A program made the position numbers and the translations under genes. DNA of 64,000 bases from Caulobacter flavus (GTDB taxonomy: Bacteria > Pseudomonadota > Alphaproteobacteria > Caulobacterales > Caulobacteraceae): contig NZ_CP026100.1 of assembly GCF_003722335.1 (NCBI RefSeq), positions 5,306,001 through 5,370,000 of the forward strand, given 5' to 3'. The notes below the pieces were generated by a model, which saw only the letters and a program-made list of their open reading frames with translations, was not told the origin of the DNA and did no database searches. Numbering within the stretch: the stretch's first letter is position 1; every line of letters begins with the position of its first letter. Shown here one piece after another: positions 48,822 to 57,391 of the stretch.

Positions 48822-50431
48822 GCACGAAGCCCTCGAATCTCGACGCGCAGCGCCGCTCCGGCGGCCGCCTGATCCTGCTGCTGACCGCGCTGATGGCCCC
48901 GATCGTCGTCGCCGCCCGCTTCATGGTCGGCGAGCCGGTGCTGGGCATGGCCGTCGCCTCGGCCATGGTCACGGCGCTGGCCGCCGGCGCCGTCCTGCAC
49001 CGCGGCGAGACCGCCACGGGCCGCATCCTGTCGGGCGTGGCGCTGATGGCCCAGGTCTCGCTGCTCGTCGCCGCCCTCGGCGGACACGGCTGGCAGATCG
49101 ACATGCACATGGCCTATTTCGCGGCCCTGGCCCTGCTGGTCGTCTACTGCGACTGGACCGTCATCGCCGCCGCGGCCGCCACGGTCGCGGTGCACCACCT
49201 GACGCTCAGCTACCTGCTGCCCTCGGCCGTGTTCCCCGGCTCGGCGAGCCTGGGCCGCGTGCTCGTCCACGCCGTGATTCTGATCGTCGAGGCCGGCGCC
49301 CTGATCGCCGCCACCTTCAGCATCCACCGCGTCATCGGTCTGGCCGAGCGCGCCCGCGCCAAGGCCGAAGCGGCGATGCAGGAAGCCCGCGAGGCCGACG
49401 CCGCCGCCGACCACGCCCGCCGCTCGGAAGAAGAAGGCCGTATCGCCCACGCCGCCGTGCAGGCCGCCGCCGAGCGCCAGCGCGCCGACATGGTCGACGC
49501 CCTCGCCCAGAGCCTCTCGCGCCTGGCCAAGGGCGACCTCTCGGTGCGTCTGGTCGAGCAGTTCTCGGAATCCTACGAACAGCTGCGCGCCGACTTCAAC
49601 CAGGCGGCCGGCAAGCTGGCCGGGGCCCTGGCGATCATCGACGAGCGCGCCTCGGGCGTGCGCCACGGGTCGGACCAGATCGCCGACGCCGCCGCCAACC
49701 TGTCGCGCCGCACCGAGCAGCAGGCCGCCAACCTGGCCGAGACCGCCAGCGCCATGGACGAGATCACCGCCACGGTCGGCCAGACCGCCGACGGCGCCCG
49801 CAAGGCCGCCGCCGTCGTCGCCCGCGCCCGCGACGACGCCCGCCGCTCGGGCGAGGTGGTCGGCGAGGCCGTCGACGCCATGGGCGCCATCGAGACCTCG
49901 GCCACCCAGATCTCGCGGATCATCGGGGTGATCGACGAGATCGCCTTCCAGACCAACCTCCTGGCCCTCAACGCCGGCGTCGAGGCCGCCCGGGCCGGTG
50001 ACGCAGGCAAGGGCTTCGCCGTGGTCGCCTCCGAGGTGCGGGCGCTGGCCCAGCGCTCGGCCGAGGCCGCCAAGGAGATCAAGCAGCTGATCACCACCTC
50101 GACCCGCCAGGTCGGCGAAGGCGTCGAGCTGGTCGGCCGCACCGGCGAGGCGCTGGAGCGCATCGTCCTGCAGATCGCCGAGATCGACGGGCTGGTCTCC
50201 GAGATCGCCGCCAGCGCCCAGCACCAGGCCCAGGGCCTGACCCAGGTCAACACGGCGGTGAATCAGATGGACCAGGTGCTGCAGCAGAACGCGGGCCTGG
50301 TCGAGGAAACCGCCGCCGCCACCCACGCCCTCAACGACGACGCCGGCGAGCTCGCCCGGCTGGTCGGTCAGTTCCAGCTGCCCGGTGATCGCCTGGCGGG
50401 GGCTTCGACGCGCGGCGCGCGCCGGGCCTGA
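48818..50431 (+). CDS. Methyl-accepting chemotaxis protein with multi-helix membrane sensor
   Basis: 537 residues from ATG 48818. Instead of a periplasmic domain the first 170 residues form about six membrane helices. These carry a conspicuous set of His and Asp residues: H90, D95 and H97 in GHGWQIDMHMAYF, H126 and H127 in AVHHLTLSY, and H151. A HAMP-like linker (SLSRLAKGDLSVRLVEQFSE) and a canonical signalling hairpin (VIDEIAFQTNLLALNAGVEA) follow. No pentapeptide tether is present. The His pattern suggests metal, haem or proton sensing, which is inference. Coupled to the upstream small gene by ATGA. Confidence 0.93.
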   Translation: MSTKPSNLDAQRRSGGRLILLLTALMAPIVVAARFMVGEPVLGMAVASAMVTALAAGAVLHRGETATGRILSGVALMAQVSLLVAALGGHGWQIDMHMAYFAALALLVVYCDWTVIAAAAATVAVHHLTLSYLLPSAVFPGSASLGRVLVHAVILIVEAGALIAATFSIHRVIGLAERARAKAEAAMQEAREADAAADHARRSEEEGRIAHAAVQAAAERQRADMVDALAQSLSRLAKGDLSVRLVEQFSESYEQLRADFNQAAGKLAGALAIIDERASGVRHGSDQIADAAANLSRRTEQQAANLAETASAMDEITATVGQTADGARKAAAVVARARDDARRSGEVVGEAVDAMGAIETSATQISRIIGVIDEIAFQTNLLALNAGVEAARAGDAGKGFAVVASEVRALAQRSAEAAKEIKQLITTSTRQVGEGVELVGRTGEALERIVLQIAEIDGLVSEIAASAQHQAQGLTQVNTAVNQMDQVLQQNAGLVEETAAATHALNDDAGELARLVGQFQLPGDRLAGASTRGARRA

Positions 50432-50585
50432 GGACGTATCGCCGCCGTCAGCTTGGCCACGCAACCGTCGCGGTGCGTGAGACTTGCTTATCCGAAACGC
50501 GGCGCCTATCCTCTCAGCCCCCGGTCGCGCTCGCCAGCGACTGGAAGTCTTCCTCCCCTTAGGGCGAACCGAGCTAAAATCCACA

Positions 50586-51059
50586 ATGGAAAAAGTGCCG
50601 ATGACCGTCGTGGGTTATCAGACCCTCGACGAAGAACTGAAGCGTTTGAAGACGATCGAACGGCCCGCCGTGATCGCCGCGATCGCCGAGGCGCGTTCGC
50701 ACGGCGACCTCTCGGAGAACGCCGAGTATCACGCCGCCAAGGAACGCCAGGGCTGGATCGAAGGCCAGATCGCCGAGATCGAGGACAAGATCGCCCGCGC
50801 GCAGGTCATCGACGTGTCGAAGCTTTCCGGTTCGCAAGTGAAGTTCGGCGCCACCGTCAGCGTGGTCGACGAGGACACCGAAGAGGAAGCCCGCTACCAG
50901 ATCGTGGGCGACCACGAGGCCGACGTGAAGTCGGGCCGCATCTCGCTGAGCTCGCCGCTGTCGCGCGCGATGATCGGCAAGGAAGTCGGCGAAGTGGTCG
51001 AGGTCAACACGCCCGGCGGCGTGAAGGCCTACGAAATCCTCAAGGTCGAGTGGGTCTAG
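50586..51059 (+). CDS. greA: Transcription elongation factor GreA
   Basis: 157 residues from ATG 50586, the family's usual length. The N-terminal coiled coil (ERPAVIAAIAEARSHGDLSE, NAEYHAAKERQGWIEGQI) carries the acidic tip DLSEN that reaches into the polymerase secondary channel to stimulate cleavage of backtracked RNA. The C-terminal FKBP-like domain ends TPGGVKAYEILKVEWV. An in-frame region upstream of the ATG lacks homology and is excluded. The gene appears monocistronic. Confidence 0.98.
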   Translation: MEKVPMTVVGYQTLDEELKRLKTIERPAVIAAIAEARSHGDLSENAEYHAAKERQGWIEGQIAEIEDKIARAQVIDVSKLSGSQVKFGATVSVVDEDTEEEARYQIVGDHEADVKSGRISLSSPLSRAMIGKEVGEVVEVNTPGGVKAYEILKVEWV

Positions 51060-51156
51060 GGTTCAGCCCTAACCCCGCCATAAAGTCCGGCCAATCGCCG
51101 CGGAGTCGCCTGTCGAGGGCGGTTCCGCGGCGTTCGCCGTTTTGAGGGCTGGAGCG

Positions 51157-52158
51157 ATGAGCGCCAATCAGACGCCAGGTTCCGAACCGCTGACCATCTG
51201 GGCGGTCTCGGACGGACGCGCCGGCATCGAAGCCCAGGCCGTGGGTCTGGCCGAGGCCGTCGCGCGCAGGCGTCCCGCCCGGATCGTGGTCAAGCGCGTG
51301 AGCTGGAAGGGCCGCACCGGCCGCCTCCCCTGGTGGCTGGCCTGGCTGCCGCGCCGCTGGCTGACGCCCGAGAGCGAGATCACCGCGCCCTGGCCCGACC
51401 TTTGGGTCGCCGCCGGCCGCGCCACCCTGCCCCTGTCGATCCGGCTGAAAAAGTGGTCGGGCGGCAAGACCTACGTCGTGCAGATCCAGGACCCGCGCGT
51501 TCCGGCCCACATGTTCGACCTGGTCATCCCGCCCAAGCACGACCGGCTGACCGGCGACAACGTCGTGCCGATCACCGGCTCGCCCCATCGCGTGTCTCAG
51601 GCCCGCCTCGACGCCGAGTACGAGAAGTTCAAGGACGCCATCGAGGCCCTGCCCCGCCCCCGAGTCGCGGTGCTGCTGGGCGGCAAGTCCAAGGCCTTCG
51701 ACCTGCCGGTGGAGCGCGCCGCGCAGATGGCGCACGAGATCCAGCTGCCGCTGGAGCAGGAAGGCGGCAGCCTGCTGATGACCTTCTCGCGCCGTACGCC
51801 CGAGCCGGCCCGCGCGCTGCTGGCGGCGCGCCTGCGCGATCTGCCCGGCATCATCTGGGACGGCGAAGGCCCCAATCCCTACTTCGCCTTCCTGGCCGCG
51901 GCCGACTACATCCTCGTCACCGAGGACTCGACCAACATGGCCACGGAAGCCGCGTCGACCGGCAAGCCGGTGTTCATCCTCAAGATGGATGGCCAGAGCG
52001 TGAAGTTCCGCCTGTTCCACGAGGAGCTGGAGCGCCAGGGCGCGGCCCGCCCCTATGGCGGCGCCTTCCACGGCTGGACCTACGAACCGGTCGACGAGAC
52101 CGGCCGCGCCGCCGCCGAAGTGCTGGCGCGGATGGACGCCCGCAACGCCAAGACCTAG
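51157..52158 (+). CDS. ELM1-like protein (mitochondrial fission ELM1 family, glycosyltransferase-like fold)
   Basis: 333 residues from ATG 51157. It belongs to COG3660/PF06258: LTIWAVSDGRAGIEAQAVGL at the N terminus, YVVQIQDPRVPAHMFDLVIP in the middle, and the strongly conserved VTEDSTNMATEAASTGKPVF near the C terminus. That last motif resembles a GT-B nucleotide-sugar site. Bacterial members occur widely in alphaproteobacteria with unknown activity. It is directly followed by the SpsF-like gene 10 bp downstream, suggesting a sugar-related role. Confidence 0.9.
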   Translation: MSANQTPGSEPLTIWAVSDGRAGIEAQAVGLAEAVARRRPARIVVKRVSWKGRTGRLPWWLAWLPRRWLTPESEITAPWPDLWVAAGRATLPLSIRLKKWSGGKTYVVQIQDPRVPAHMFDLVIPPKHDRLTGDNVVPITGSPHRVSQARLDAEYEKFKDAIEALPRPRVAVLLGGKSKAFDLPVERAAQMAHEIQLPLEQEGGSLLMTFSRRTPEPARALLAARLRDLPGIIWDGEGPNPYFAFLAAADYILVTEDSTNMATEAASTGKPVFILKMDGQSVKFRLFHEELERQGAARPYGGAFHGWTYEPVDETGRAAAEVLARMDARNAKT

Positions 52159-52167
52159 CCTAGCGCG

Positions 52168-52884
52168 ATGATCCTCGCCGTCCTGCAAGCCCGCATGAGC
52201 TCGACCCGCCTGCCGGGCAAGGTGCTGATGCCGATCGTCCGCGCGCCGATGATCATCCGCCAGATCGAACGCGTCGCCCGCTCGCGCCGCATCGACAGGC
52301 TGGTGGTGGCCACCAGCACCGATCCCCTGGACGACGCCATCGAGGCGGCCGTGCGCCGGGACGGAATCGCGGTGCATCGTGGTCCGCTGAACAACGTGCT
52401 CGAACGCTTCGTCGGCGCGCTGGACGCCCACCCCGCCGACCACGTGGTGCGCCTGACGGCCGACTGCCCGCTGGCCGATCCCACGGTGATCGACGCGACC
52501 ATCGACCTGCATCTGGCCTCCGGCGCCGACTACACCAGCAACAGCCCGGACGGCGCGGCCTATCCCAAGGGGCTCGACGTCGAGGTGATCACCGCCGCCG
52601 GTCTGCGCCGCGCCGCCGCGCAGGCCGACAGCCCCGAGGCCCGCGAACACGTCACCTGGGACGTCTGGAACCATCCCGACCGCTGGAAGATCTCGTGGCT
52701 GTCCGACGCCCCCGGCGAAGGGGAAGTGCGCTGGACCGTCGATCGCCCGGACGACTACGCCTTCGTCGCGACGGTCTACGACGCGCTCTATCCGGCCGAC
52801 CGAGCCTTCACCTCGGACGACGTGCGCGCCTTCGTGCGCGGCCGCGAGGACCTGCTGAACTACGGCGGCGATCGGCGCGCCTAG
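52168..52884 (+). CDS. SpsF-like cytidylyltransferase-family protein
   Basis: 238 residues from ATG 52168. The nucleotidyltransferase signature AVLQARMSSTRLPGKVLMPI and the metal-binding VRLTADCPLADPTVID are those of SpsF/FlmC-type proteins (PF02348), which are thought to activate an acidic or amino sugar with CTP. This is distinct from the classical NeuA/PseF sequence. It starts 10 bp after the ELM1-like gene and is the first of several probable sugar-modification genes that point towards neuB. Confidence 0.88.
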   Translation: MILAVLQARMSSTRLPGKVLMPIVRAPMIIRQIERVARSRRIDRLVVATSTDPLDDAIEAAVRRDGIAVHRGPLNNVLERFVGALDAHPADHVVRLTADCPLADPTVIDATIDLHLASGADYTSNSPDGAAYPKGLDVEVITAAGLRRAAAQADSPEAREHVTWDVWNHPDRWKISWLSDAPGEGEVRWTVDRPDDYAFVATVYDALYPADRAFTSDDVRAFVRGREDLLNYGGDRRA

Positions 52885-53024
52885 GCCAGGGTGCGACAAT
52901 CGCGCCGCATTCCTTAAGGACAGGGTTAACAAAGTATTCGGCAAAGCGGGCCCAGGCTGCACGCGCGACCGCTCCACCGGTTCGCGCCAGCTTTGAGGGG
53001 CCTCCGGTTCGGGGGCGGACGGAC

Positions 53025-53672
53025 ATGCGCGCCCTGCCGGACATCCGGGGTCTGAAGTACCCCGACGAGTTCATCGCCCGCCACTTCTTCAAGCGCGGCC
53101 TGCACCAGCGCGCCGGCAAGGTGGTCGAGCTGGGCGGCGGTACGGGCAACAACCTGTCGCTGTACGCCGCCTATGGCTGGACCCTGACCAATGTCGACTA
53201 TTCGGCCGCTGCGCTGGAAGACGCCCGCTGGAACCTCGGCGAGGCCGCGACCCTGATCCAGGCCGACCTGTCGCTGGGCCTGCCCGACGGGATCGACGGG
53301 CCGATCGACGTCCTGCTGATCCCGAACCTCCTCTGCTACCTGACCAACGCCCAGGCCCACCGGGTGCTGACCGCCGTGCGCGAGAAGCTGGCCCCGAACG
53401 CCGAAGTCTTCGTCCGCACCCGCCTGGTCGACGACTACCGCTACGGCCGGGGCGTCGCCGAGGAGCCCGACGGCTTCCGCCTGGCCACGCCCGAGACCGG
53501 CGAAGAGGGCCTGTTCAACCTGTTCTACACCGAGGCAAGCCTGGTGAACCGCCTGCGCGACGAGCTGGGTCTTGCGCAGCCCGACGTGTTCCGCGTCAGC
53601 TTCGACAACCTGCAGGCTGGCGTCCGCGTGCCGCGCAACAGCGACCTGGTGGTCTGGGGCGCCGCCTCGTGA
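53025..53672 (+). CDS. SAM-dependent methyltransferase (class I)
   Basis: 215 residues from ATG 53025. Motif I is KVVELGGGTGNNLSLYAAYG, motif II-like sequence is TLTNVDYSAAALEDARWNLG, and the acceptor-loop region is DVLLIPNLLCYLTNAQ. The N-terminal LKYPDEFIARHFFKRGLHQR probably contacts the substrate. The stop overlaps the next start as GTGA, coupling it to the FAD protein. The acceptor is unknown; sugar or lipid-linked sugar methylation fits the context. Confidence 0.9.
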   Translation: MRALPDIRGLKYPDEFIARHFFKRGLHQRAGKVVELGGGTGNNLSLYAAYGWTLTNVDYSAAALEDARWNLGEAATLIQADLSLGLPDGIDGPIDVLLIPNLLCYLTNAQAHRVLTAVREKLAPNAEVFVRTRLVDDYRYGRGVAEEPDGFRLATPETGEEGLFNLFYTEASLVNRLRDELGLAQPDVFRVSFDNLQAGVRVPRNSDLVVWGAAS

Positions 53673-54925
53673 GCGGCCGCATCCGCATCGTCGGCGGCGG
53701 CCTGACCGGGATCATGGCCGCCTTCGAGGCGCACCGCCTGGGCTGGCGCGACATCGAGCTGCACGAGCGTTTCGACGCCCTGGGCGGCGTGGCCCGGCCC
53801 AAGGTCGTGAACGGCGCGGAGATGCGCGACGGCTGCGTCTATTTCGGCCCGGAAGGCGACGCCCTGGTCGAGCGCCTGAAGAGCCACGGCGCTGTCTTCG
53901 AGACCTTCGACAACCGCTTCGGCTCGCTCAGCCTGGACGGCGCGGGCAAGCGCGTCTTCACCTGGGACTTCGGCGGTCCCGCCGTCGACTGCGCCAGCCT
54001 GCGGATCGCCCGGCCGGCTGGCGACAGCCTGGCCGACCGCATCGCCGCCTATCCTTCGCCGATCGCCGAGACCCTGGCCGAGTACTGCCGCTGGCACCTG
54101 GGCGCCGATCTGGCCGCCTTGCACGGCGACGCGGCCATTCCGCTGGCCGTCAATCGCGTCTACCCCGCCGGCGCCGAGACTCCGGCGCTGATCGCCCTGA
54201 AGGCTTCCAATCCGTGGGCGGACGAGCTTTACGGCGTGCCCCGCGGCCTGTCGGGCCGCACGGCCAACGTCACCGCCAGCCTGCCGGCCGGCGGCTTCAC
54301 GGCCCTGTTCGGGACCTGCCGCCGGTCGCTGCAGGACCTGGGCGTGCAGATCCGGTTCGAAAGCCTGATCTCGCCCCGCCAGGTGATGGCCGAGCACGCC
54401 GAGGGCGACACGGTGGTCTGGGCCGCCAATCCCACGCCGCTGTTCAAGCCCCTGGGCCTTTCGACCCCGTCGCTGGTGAAGAAGAGCTTCTTCACCTACG
54501 TCTTCGAAGCCGACTTCGACGGCCCCTGCCCGGTCTACGTCCAGAACTTCACGGCCAAGGGCGACTGCTTCCGCGCCTATCTGTACGAGAGCGGCGGCAA
54601 GACCCTGGTGGTGGCCGAGTGCGTGCGCGAGGCCGACCTTCGCGCCCTGCCCGGCGAGATCCGCGGCCTGCTGTCGGGCTTCGGCTCGCTGAAGACCGGC
54701 GCCCTGCTTTCCTCCGGCGCCCAGCCGCGCTGGATCTACCATTCGCGCGACGCCATCGCCGGCCTGGGCGCGCTGCGCCGGAAGCTGGCCGAGCGCTTCG
54801 GCGCGTCGTTCGTCTGCGGCGCCTGGGAGCCCTACGGCAAGAGCGCCAAACTGGCCGAGGTCGACGCCGCCCTGGCCCAGGCCCGGAACGCGCCCGCCGC
54901 CGGCGGCATGGCCCTAACCGGATGA
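53669..54925 (+). CDS. FAD/NAD(P)-binding protein, amine-oxidase-like Rossmann fold
   Basis: 418 residues from GTG 53669. The N terminus RIRIVGGGLTGIMAAFEAHR is an FAD dinucleotide-binding motif, continuing with ELHERFDALGGVARPKVVNG, the usual second strand and Gly-rich turn of amine-oxidase or UDP-galactopyranose-mutase-like flavoproteins. The C-terminal ALRRKLAERFGASFVCGAWE includes the expected closing helix. Reaction unknown. It overlaps the methyltransferase before it (GTGA) and the WbqC gene after it (ATGA), so three proteins are made from one coupled unit. Confidence 0.85.
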   Translation: MSGRIRIVGGGLTGIMAAFEAHRLGWRDIELHERFDALGGVARPKVVNGAEMRDGCVYFGPEGDALVERLKSHGAVFETFDNRFGSLSLDGAGKRVFTWDFGGPAVDCASLRIARPAGDSLADRIAAYPSPIAETLAEYCRWHLGADLAALHGDAAIPLAVNRVYPAGAETPALIALKASNPWADELYGVPRGLSGRTANVTASLPAGGFTALFGTCRRSLQDLGVQIRFESLISPRQVMAEHAEGDTVVWAANPTPLFKPLGLSTPSLVKKSFFTYVFEADFDGPCPVYVQNFTAKGDCFRAYLYESGGKTLVVAECVREADLRALPGEIRGLLSGFGSLKTGALLSSGAQPRWIYHSRDAIAGLGALRRKLAERFGASFVCGAWEPYGKSAKLAEVDAALAQARNAPAAGGMALTG

Positions 54926-55629
54926 GCCAGGCCTCGCCCCCGAGAACGGCGGCGATCATGCAGCCGACCTATCTGCCGTATCTCGGCTATTTCCAGCTGA
55001 TGGCGGCCAGCGACGTCTTCGTCTTCCTGGACGACGTCCAGTTCGCCCGCCGCTCCTGGCAGTCGCGCAACCGGATCCTCACCGCCCAGGGCGAGCTGAT
55101 GCTGACGGTTCCGGTCAGGAAGCACGACCGCGACACGCCGATCCACGCCATCCGCATCGACGACGGCCAGCCCTGGCGCGACAAGCACCTGGCCGCCATG
55201 CGCCATGCCTACGGCAAGCGGCCGTTCTTCGTCGAGGGCTTCGCCTTCGTGTCCGAACAGCTGGCCCGCGAGCCCGACGGCGCCCTGGCCGACCTGACCT
55301 GCGGCATGGCCCAGACGGCGGCCGAGCGGATTGGCATCAATACGCAGTTCGTCCGCGCCTCGGGCCTCGCCGCGACCGGCGTGCGGTCCGAGCACCTGCT
55401 GGCCATCTGCCGCGCGGTGGAGGCGACCGAATACGTCTCGCCGACCGGATCGGCCGACTACATGGAAGAGGACGGGGTGTTCGCCGCCGCCGGCCTCCCC
55501 GTCCGCTTCAAGGCCTGCGCCCTGTCGGAGTATCCGCAGGGACGCCCCGAGTTCACGCCCTACATGGGCTTCGTCGACGCCCTGATGAACGTCGGCTGGG
55601 ACGGCCTGAAGGCGCTGGTGGCCGCCTAG
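54922..55629 (+). CDS. WbqC-family protein
   Basis: 235 residues from ATG 54922. WbqC (PF08889) is recognisable by AAIMQPTYLPYLGYFQLMAA, FLDDVQFARRSWQSRNRILT and the C-terminal PEFTPYMGFVDALMNVG. Members occur in O-antigen and other surface-polysaccharide clusters, where they are thought to act as aminotransferase-like or condensing enzymes, without a proven reaction. It is coupled upstream by ATGA and ends in TAG that overlaps the neuB stop codon on the other strand (CTAG at 55626-55629). Confidence 0.9.
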   Translation: MSQASPPRTAAIMQPTYLPYLGYFQLMAASDVFVFLDDVQFARRSWQSRNRILTAQGELMLTVPVRKHDRDTPIHAIRIDDGQPWRDKHLAAMRHAYGKRPFFVEGFAFVSEQLAREPDGALADLTCGMAQTAAERIGINTQFVRASGLAATGVRSEHLLAICRAVEATEYVSPTGSADYMEEDGVFAAAGLPVRFKACALSEYPQGRPEFTPYMGFVDALMNVGWDGLKALVAA

Positions 55630-56684
55630 CCGCCAACCATGTCCCAGGCCAGCGGCTCGCCACGGGTCAGGGCGCGGGCGGCCGGGCGGCCCAGGACCTT
55701 GTCCAGATCGGCCGGCGGCAGGCCGTTGCCCGGGCGCACCGAGCGGACGTTGTCGCGGGTCAGGACCGCGCCGGCCGGCACGTCGGCGGTGACGTAGAGC
55801 GAGCGGCGGAACAGCAGGCTGCCCTGCTCGGCGCCCAGCACGTCGTAGTGCGCGCGGCCCAGCGACGCCCAGGCGTTCCTCGTGTCGTCGACCAGGGCCT
55901 TGAACTCGGCCGGCTCCAGGCTGAAGGCGGCGTCGGGGCCGCCGTCGGCGCGGGCCAGGGTGAAGTGCTTCTCGACTGCGCAGGCGCCGACCGACACGGC
56001 CGCAACCGAGGCGGCCGTGCCCGGCGTGTGGTCCGACAGGCCGATCGGGCAGCCGAAGCGGGCGGCCATGTCGGCCACCGTGCGGACGTTGGCGTCGGCG
56101 AAGGTGGCCGGATAGCTGGAGACGCAGTGCAGCAGCAGCACGCCCGGCGCGCCGGCTTCCAGGGCGGTGTTCCGGGCCGTCTCGATCTCGGCGAGGTTGG
56201 CCATGCCGGTCGAGATGATCAGCGGCTTTCCCTGCGCGGCCGCGTAGCGGATCAGCGGCAGGTCGACGGCCTCGAACGAGGCGATCTTGTAGGCGGGGGC
56301 GTCCAGCCCGGCCAGCAGGTCGACCGCCGTCTCGTCGAACGGGCTGGAGAAGATGGTCACGCCGCGCTTGCGGGCCCGCTCGAAGATCGCCGCGTGCCAC
56401 TCGAACGGGGTGTGGGCCTCTTCGTACAGCTCGTACAGGCTGCGCCCGTCCCACAGACCGCCATGGATCTTGAACTCGGGCCGGTCGACGTCGAGCGTGA
56501 TGGTGTCAGCGGTGTAGGTCTGGATCTTGATCGCGTCACAGCCAGTGTCGGCGGCGGCGTCGACCATCTCAAGGCAGCGGTCGAGGCTGCCGTTGTGGTT
56601 CCCCGACAGCTCGCAGATCACGTAGGGCGGATGGTCCGCGCCGATCTTGCGGCCGGCGATTTCGATTTCGGGCGAAGCGGTCAT
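55626..56684 (-). CDS. neuB: Nonulosonate synthase (sialic/legionaminic/pseudaminic acid synthase, NeuB/PseI-like)
   Basis: 352 residues from ATG 56684. The TIM-barrel part has YVICELSGNHNGSLDRCLEM, the phosphoenolpyruvate site CDAIKIQTYTADTITLDVDR, and FSSPFDETAVDLLAGLDAPA with the metal-dependent core, followed by LIISTGMANLAEIE. The C-terminal SAF/antifreeze-like domain is DVPAGAVLTRDNVRSVRPG. The enzyme condenses an N-acylated hexose with phosphoenolpyruvate to a nine-carbon acid. In Caulobacter such sugars decorate flagellin. Whether the product is sialic, legionaminic or pseudaminic acid is not decided by the sequence. Confidence 0.94.
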   Translation of the reverse strand: MTASPEIEIAGRKIGADHPPYVICELSGNHNGSLDRCLEMVDAAADTGCDAIKIQTYTADTITLDVDRPEFKIHGGLWDGRSLYELYEEAHTPFEWHAAIFERARKRGVTIFSSPFDETAVDLLAGLDAPAYKIASFEAVDLPLIRYAAAQGKPLIISTGMANLAEIETARNTALEAGAPGVLLLHCVSSYPATFADANVRTVADMAARFGCPIGLSDHTPGTAASVAAVSVGACAVEKHFTLARADGGPDAAFSLEPAEFKALVDDTRNAWASLGRAHYDVLGAEQGSLLFRRSLYVTADVPAGAVLTRDNVRSVRPGNGLPPADLDKVLGRPAARALTRGEPLAWDMVGG

Positions 56685-56739
56685 GGGCGGAAACTCATGC
56701 GGTTTGTCCCCTATTAACCCTGAAATCGTGGACGAGGCG

Positions 56740-57042
56740 TCAATCGCCGCCGCCACCCCCGCCGTCGCCCCCGCAGCTTCCGCCATCCGAGGACGAGCCG
56801 CAGTCCGACGAGGAGGACGAAGACGAGGTGTCGGAATAGTGGGTCGAGCCGCTGTCGCCGCCGTCGCCCCTCTTGCCGCCCGCCTTGGCCTCGGAGGGCT
56901 TGGCCACCTGCAGCGCCGTGCCCAGACCCCCGCCGATGGCGATGCCCACCCCGATGCCGATCGCCAGGTTGTCGAGCGCCAGGCCCAGCGCGACTCCGAT
57001 CGCCGTCCCGACGCCGATCCCGATGTTCAATCCGCCCTTCAT
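56740..57042 (-). CDS. Small Gly/Ser/Cys-rich protein
   Basis: 100 residues from ATG 57042, preceded by AGGGGAA. The first 48 residues are a glycine-zipper-like hydrophobic stretch (NIGIGVGTAIGVALGLALDN then LAIGIGVGIAIGGGLGTALQ), a likely membrane-inserting hairpin. The tail is almost all Ser, Gly, Asp and Cys (DTSSSSSSSDCGSSSDGGSC). I do not recognise it; relatives are annotated as hypothetical. Low-complexity composition argues for caution, but the ribosome site and reading frame are good. Confidence 0.65.
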   Translation of the reverse strand: MKGGLNIGIGVGTAIGVALGLALDNLAIGIGVGIAIGGGLGTALQVAKPSEAKAGGKRGDGGDSGSTHYSDTSSSSSSSDCGSSSDGGSCGGDGGGGGGD

Positions 57043-57058
57043 GGGTTCCCCTGTAAGC

Positions 57059-57391
57059 TCAACGGCCGATCTCGACGACGGCCGCGTCTCCTTCGAGAGC
57101 CTGGCGAAGATCGTCCAGAGCTCCCTCCATGCGCGCCAGCAACACATCGCGACGCATGTTGCCGAACCTGACCCAAAGCACTCGCGCTCTAGGCGTTCGA
57201 TGTCGCGACCATTCGACGAAATCGCGGTCCTTGGTGACGAGTACATAGCCTTCGCGCACCGCCAGGTCCCAGATTTCGCCGTCGGACGCCGCCAAGAGCC
57301 CCAGCTCGCCAAGATGCGTCGCCGCCAGCCCACGATCCCGCAGCCATTCGGCCAGGATAGGCGGCAGCTGGGCGTCGACCAGCAGCTTCAA
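57059..57391 (-). CDS. PIN-like DUF5615 protein (probable toxin)
   Basis: 110 residues starting at TTG 57391, which overlaps the DUF433 stop as TTGA. The N terminus LKLLVDAQLPPILAEWLRDR and the centre YVLVTKDRDFVEWSRH are typical of DUF5615, a PIN-related family (COG4634) that pairs with DUF433 proteins. The acidic residues D6 and the TKDRDF Asp pair match a nuclease-like site. The pair behaves genetically like a toxin-antitoxin module in databases, with no firm biochemistry. Confidence 0.85.
   Translation of the reverse strand: MKLLVDAQLPPILAEWLRDRGLAATHLGELGLLAASDGEIWDLAVREGYVLVTKDRDFVEWSRHRTPRARVLWVRFGNMRRDVLLARMEGALDDLRQALEGDAAVVEIGR

Noticed and set aside
51096..51132. Hairpin after greA as a terminator
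   Set aside because: CGCCGCGGA/TCCGCGGCG pairs but has a 19-base loop and no adjacent T-tract; it may be part of the next gene's leader.
52914..52930. Possible CtrA site (TTAA-N8-TTAAC) upstream of the methyltransferase
   Set aside because: The consensus needs seven bases between the halves; here there are eight.
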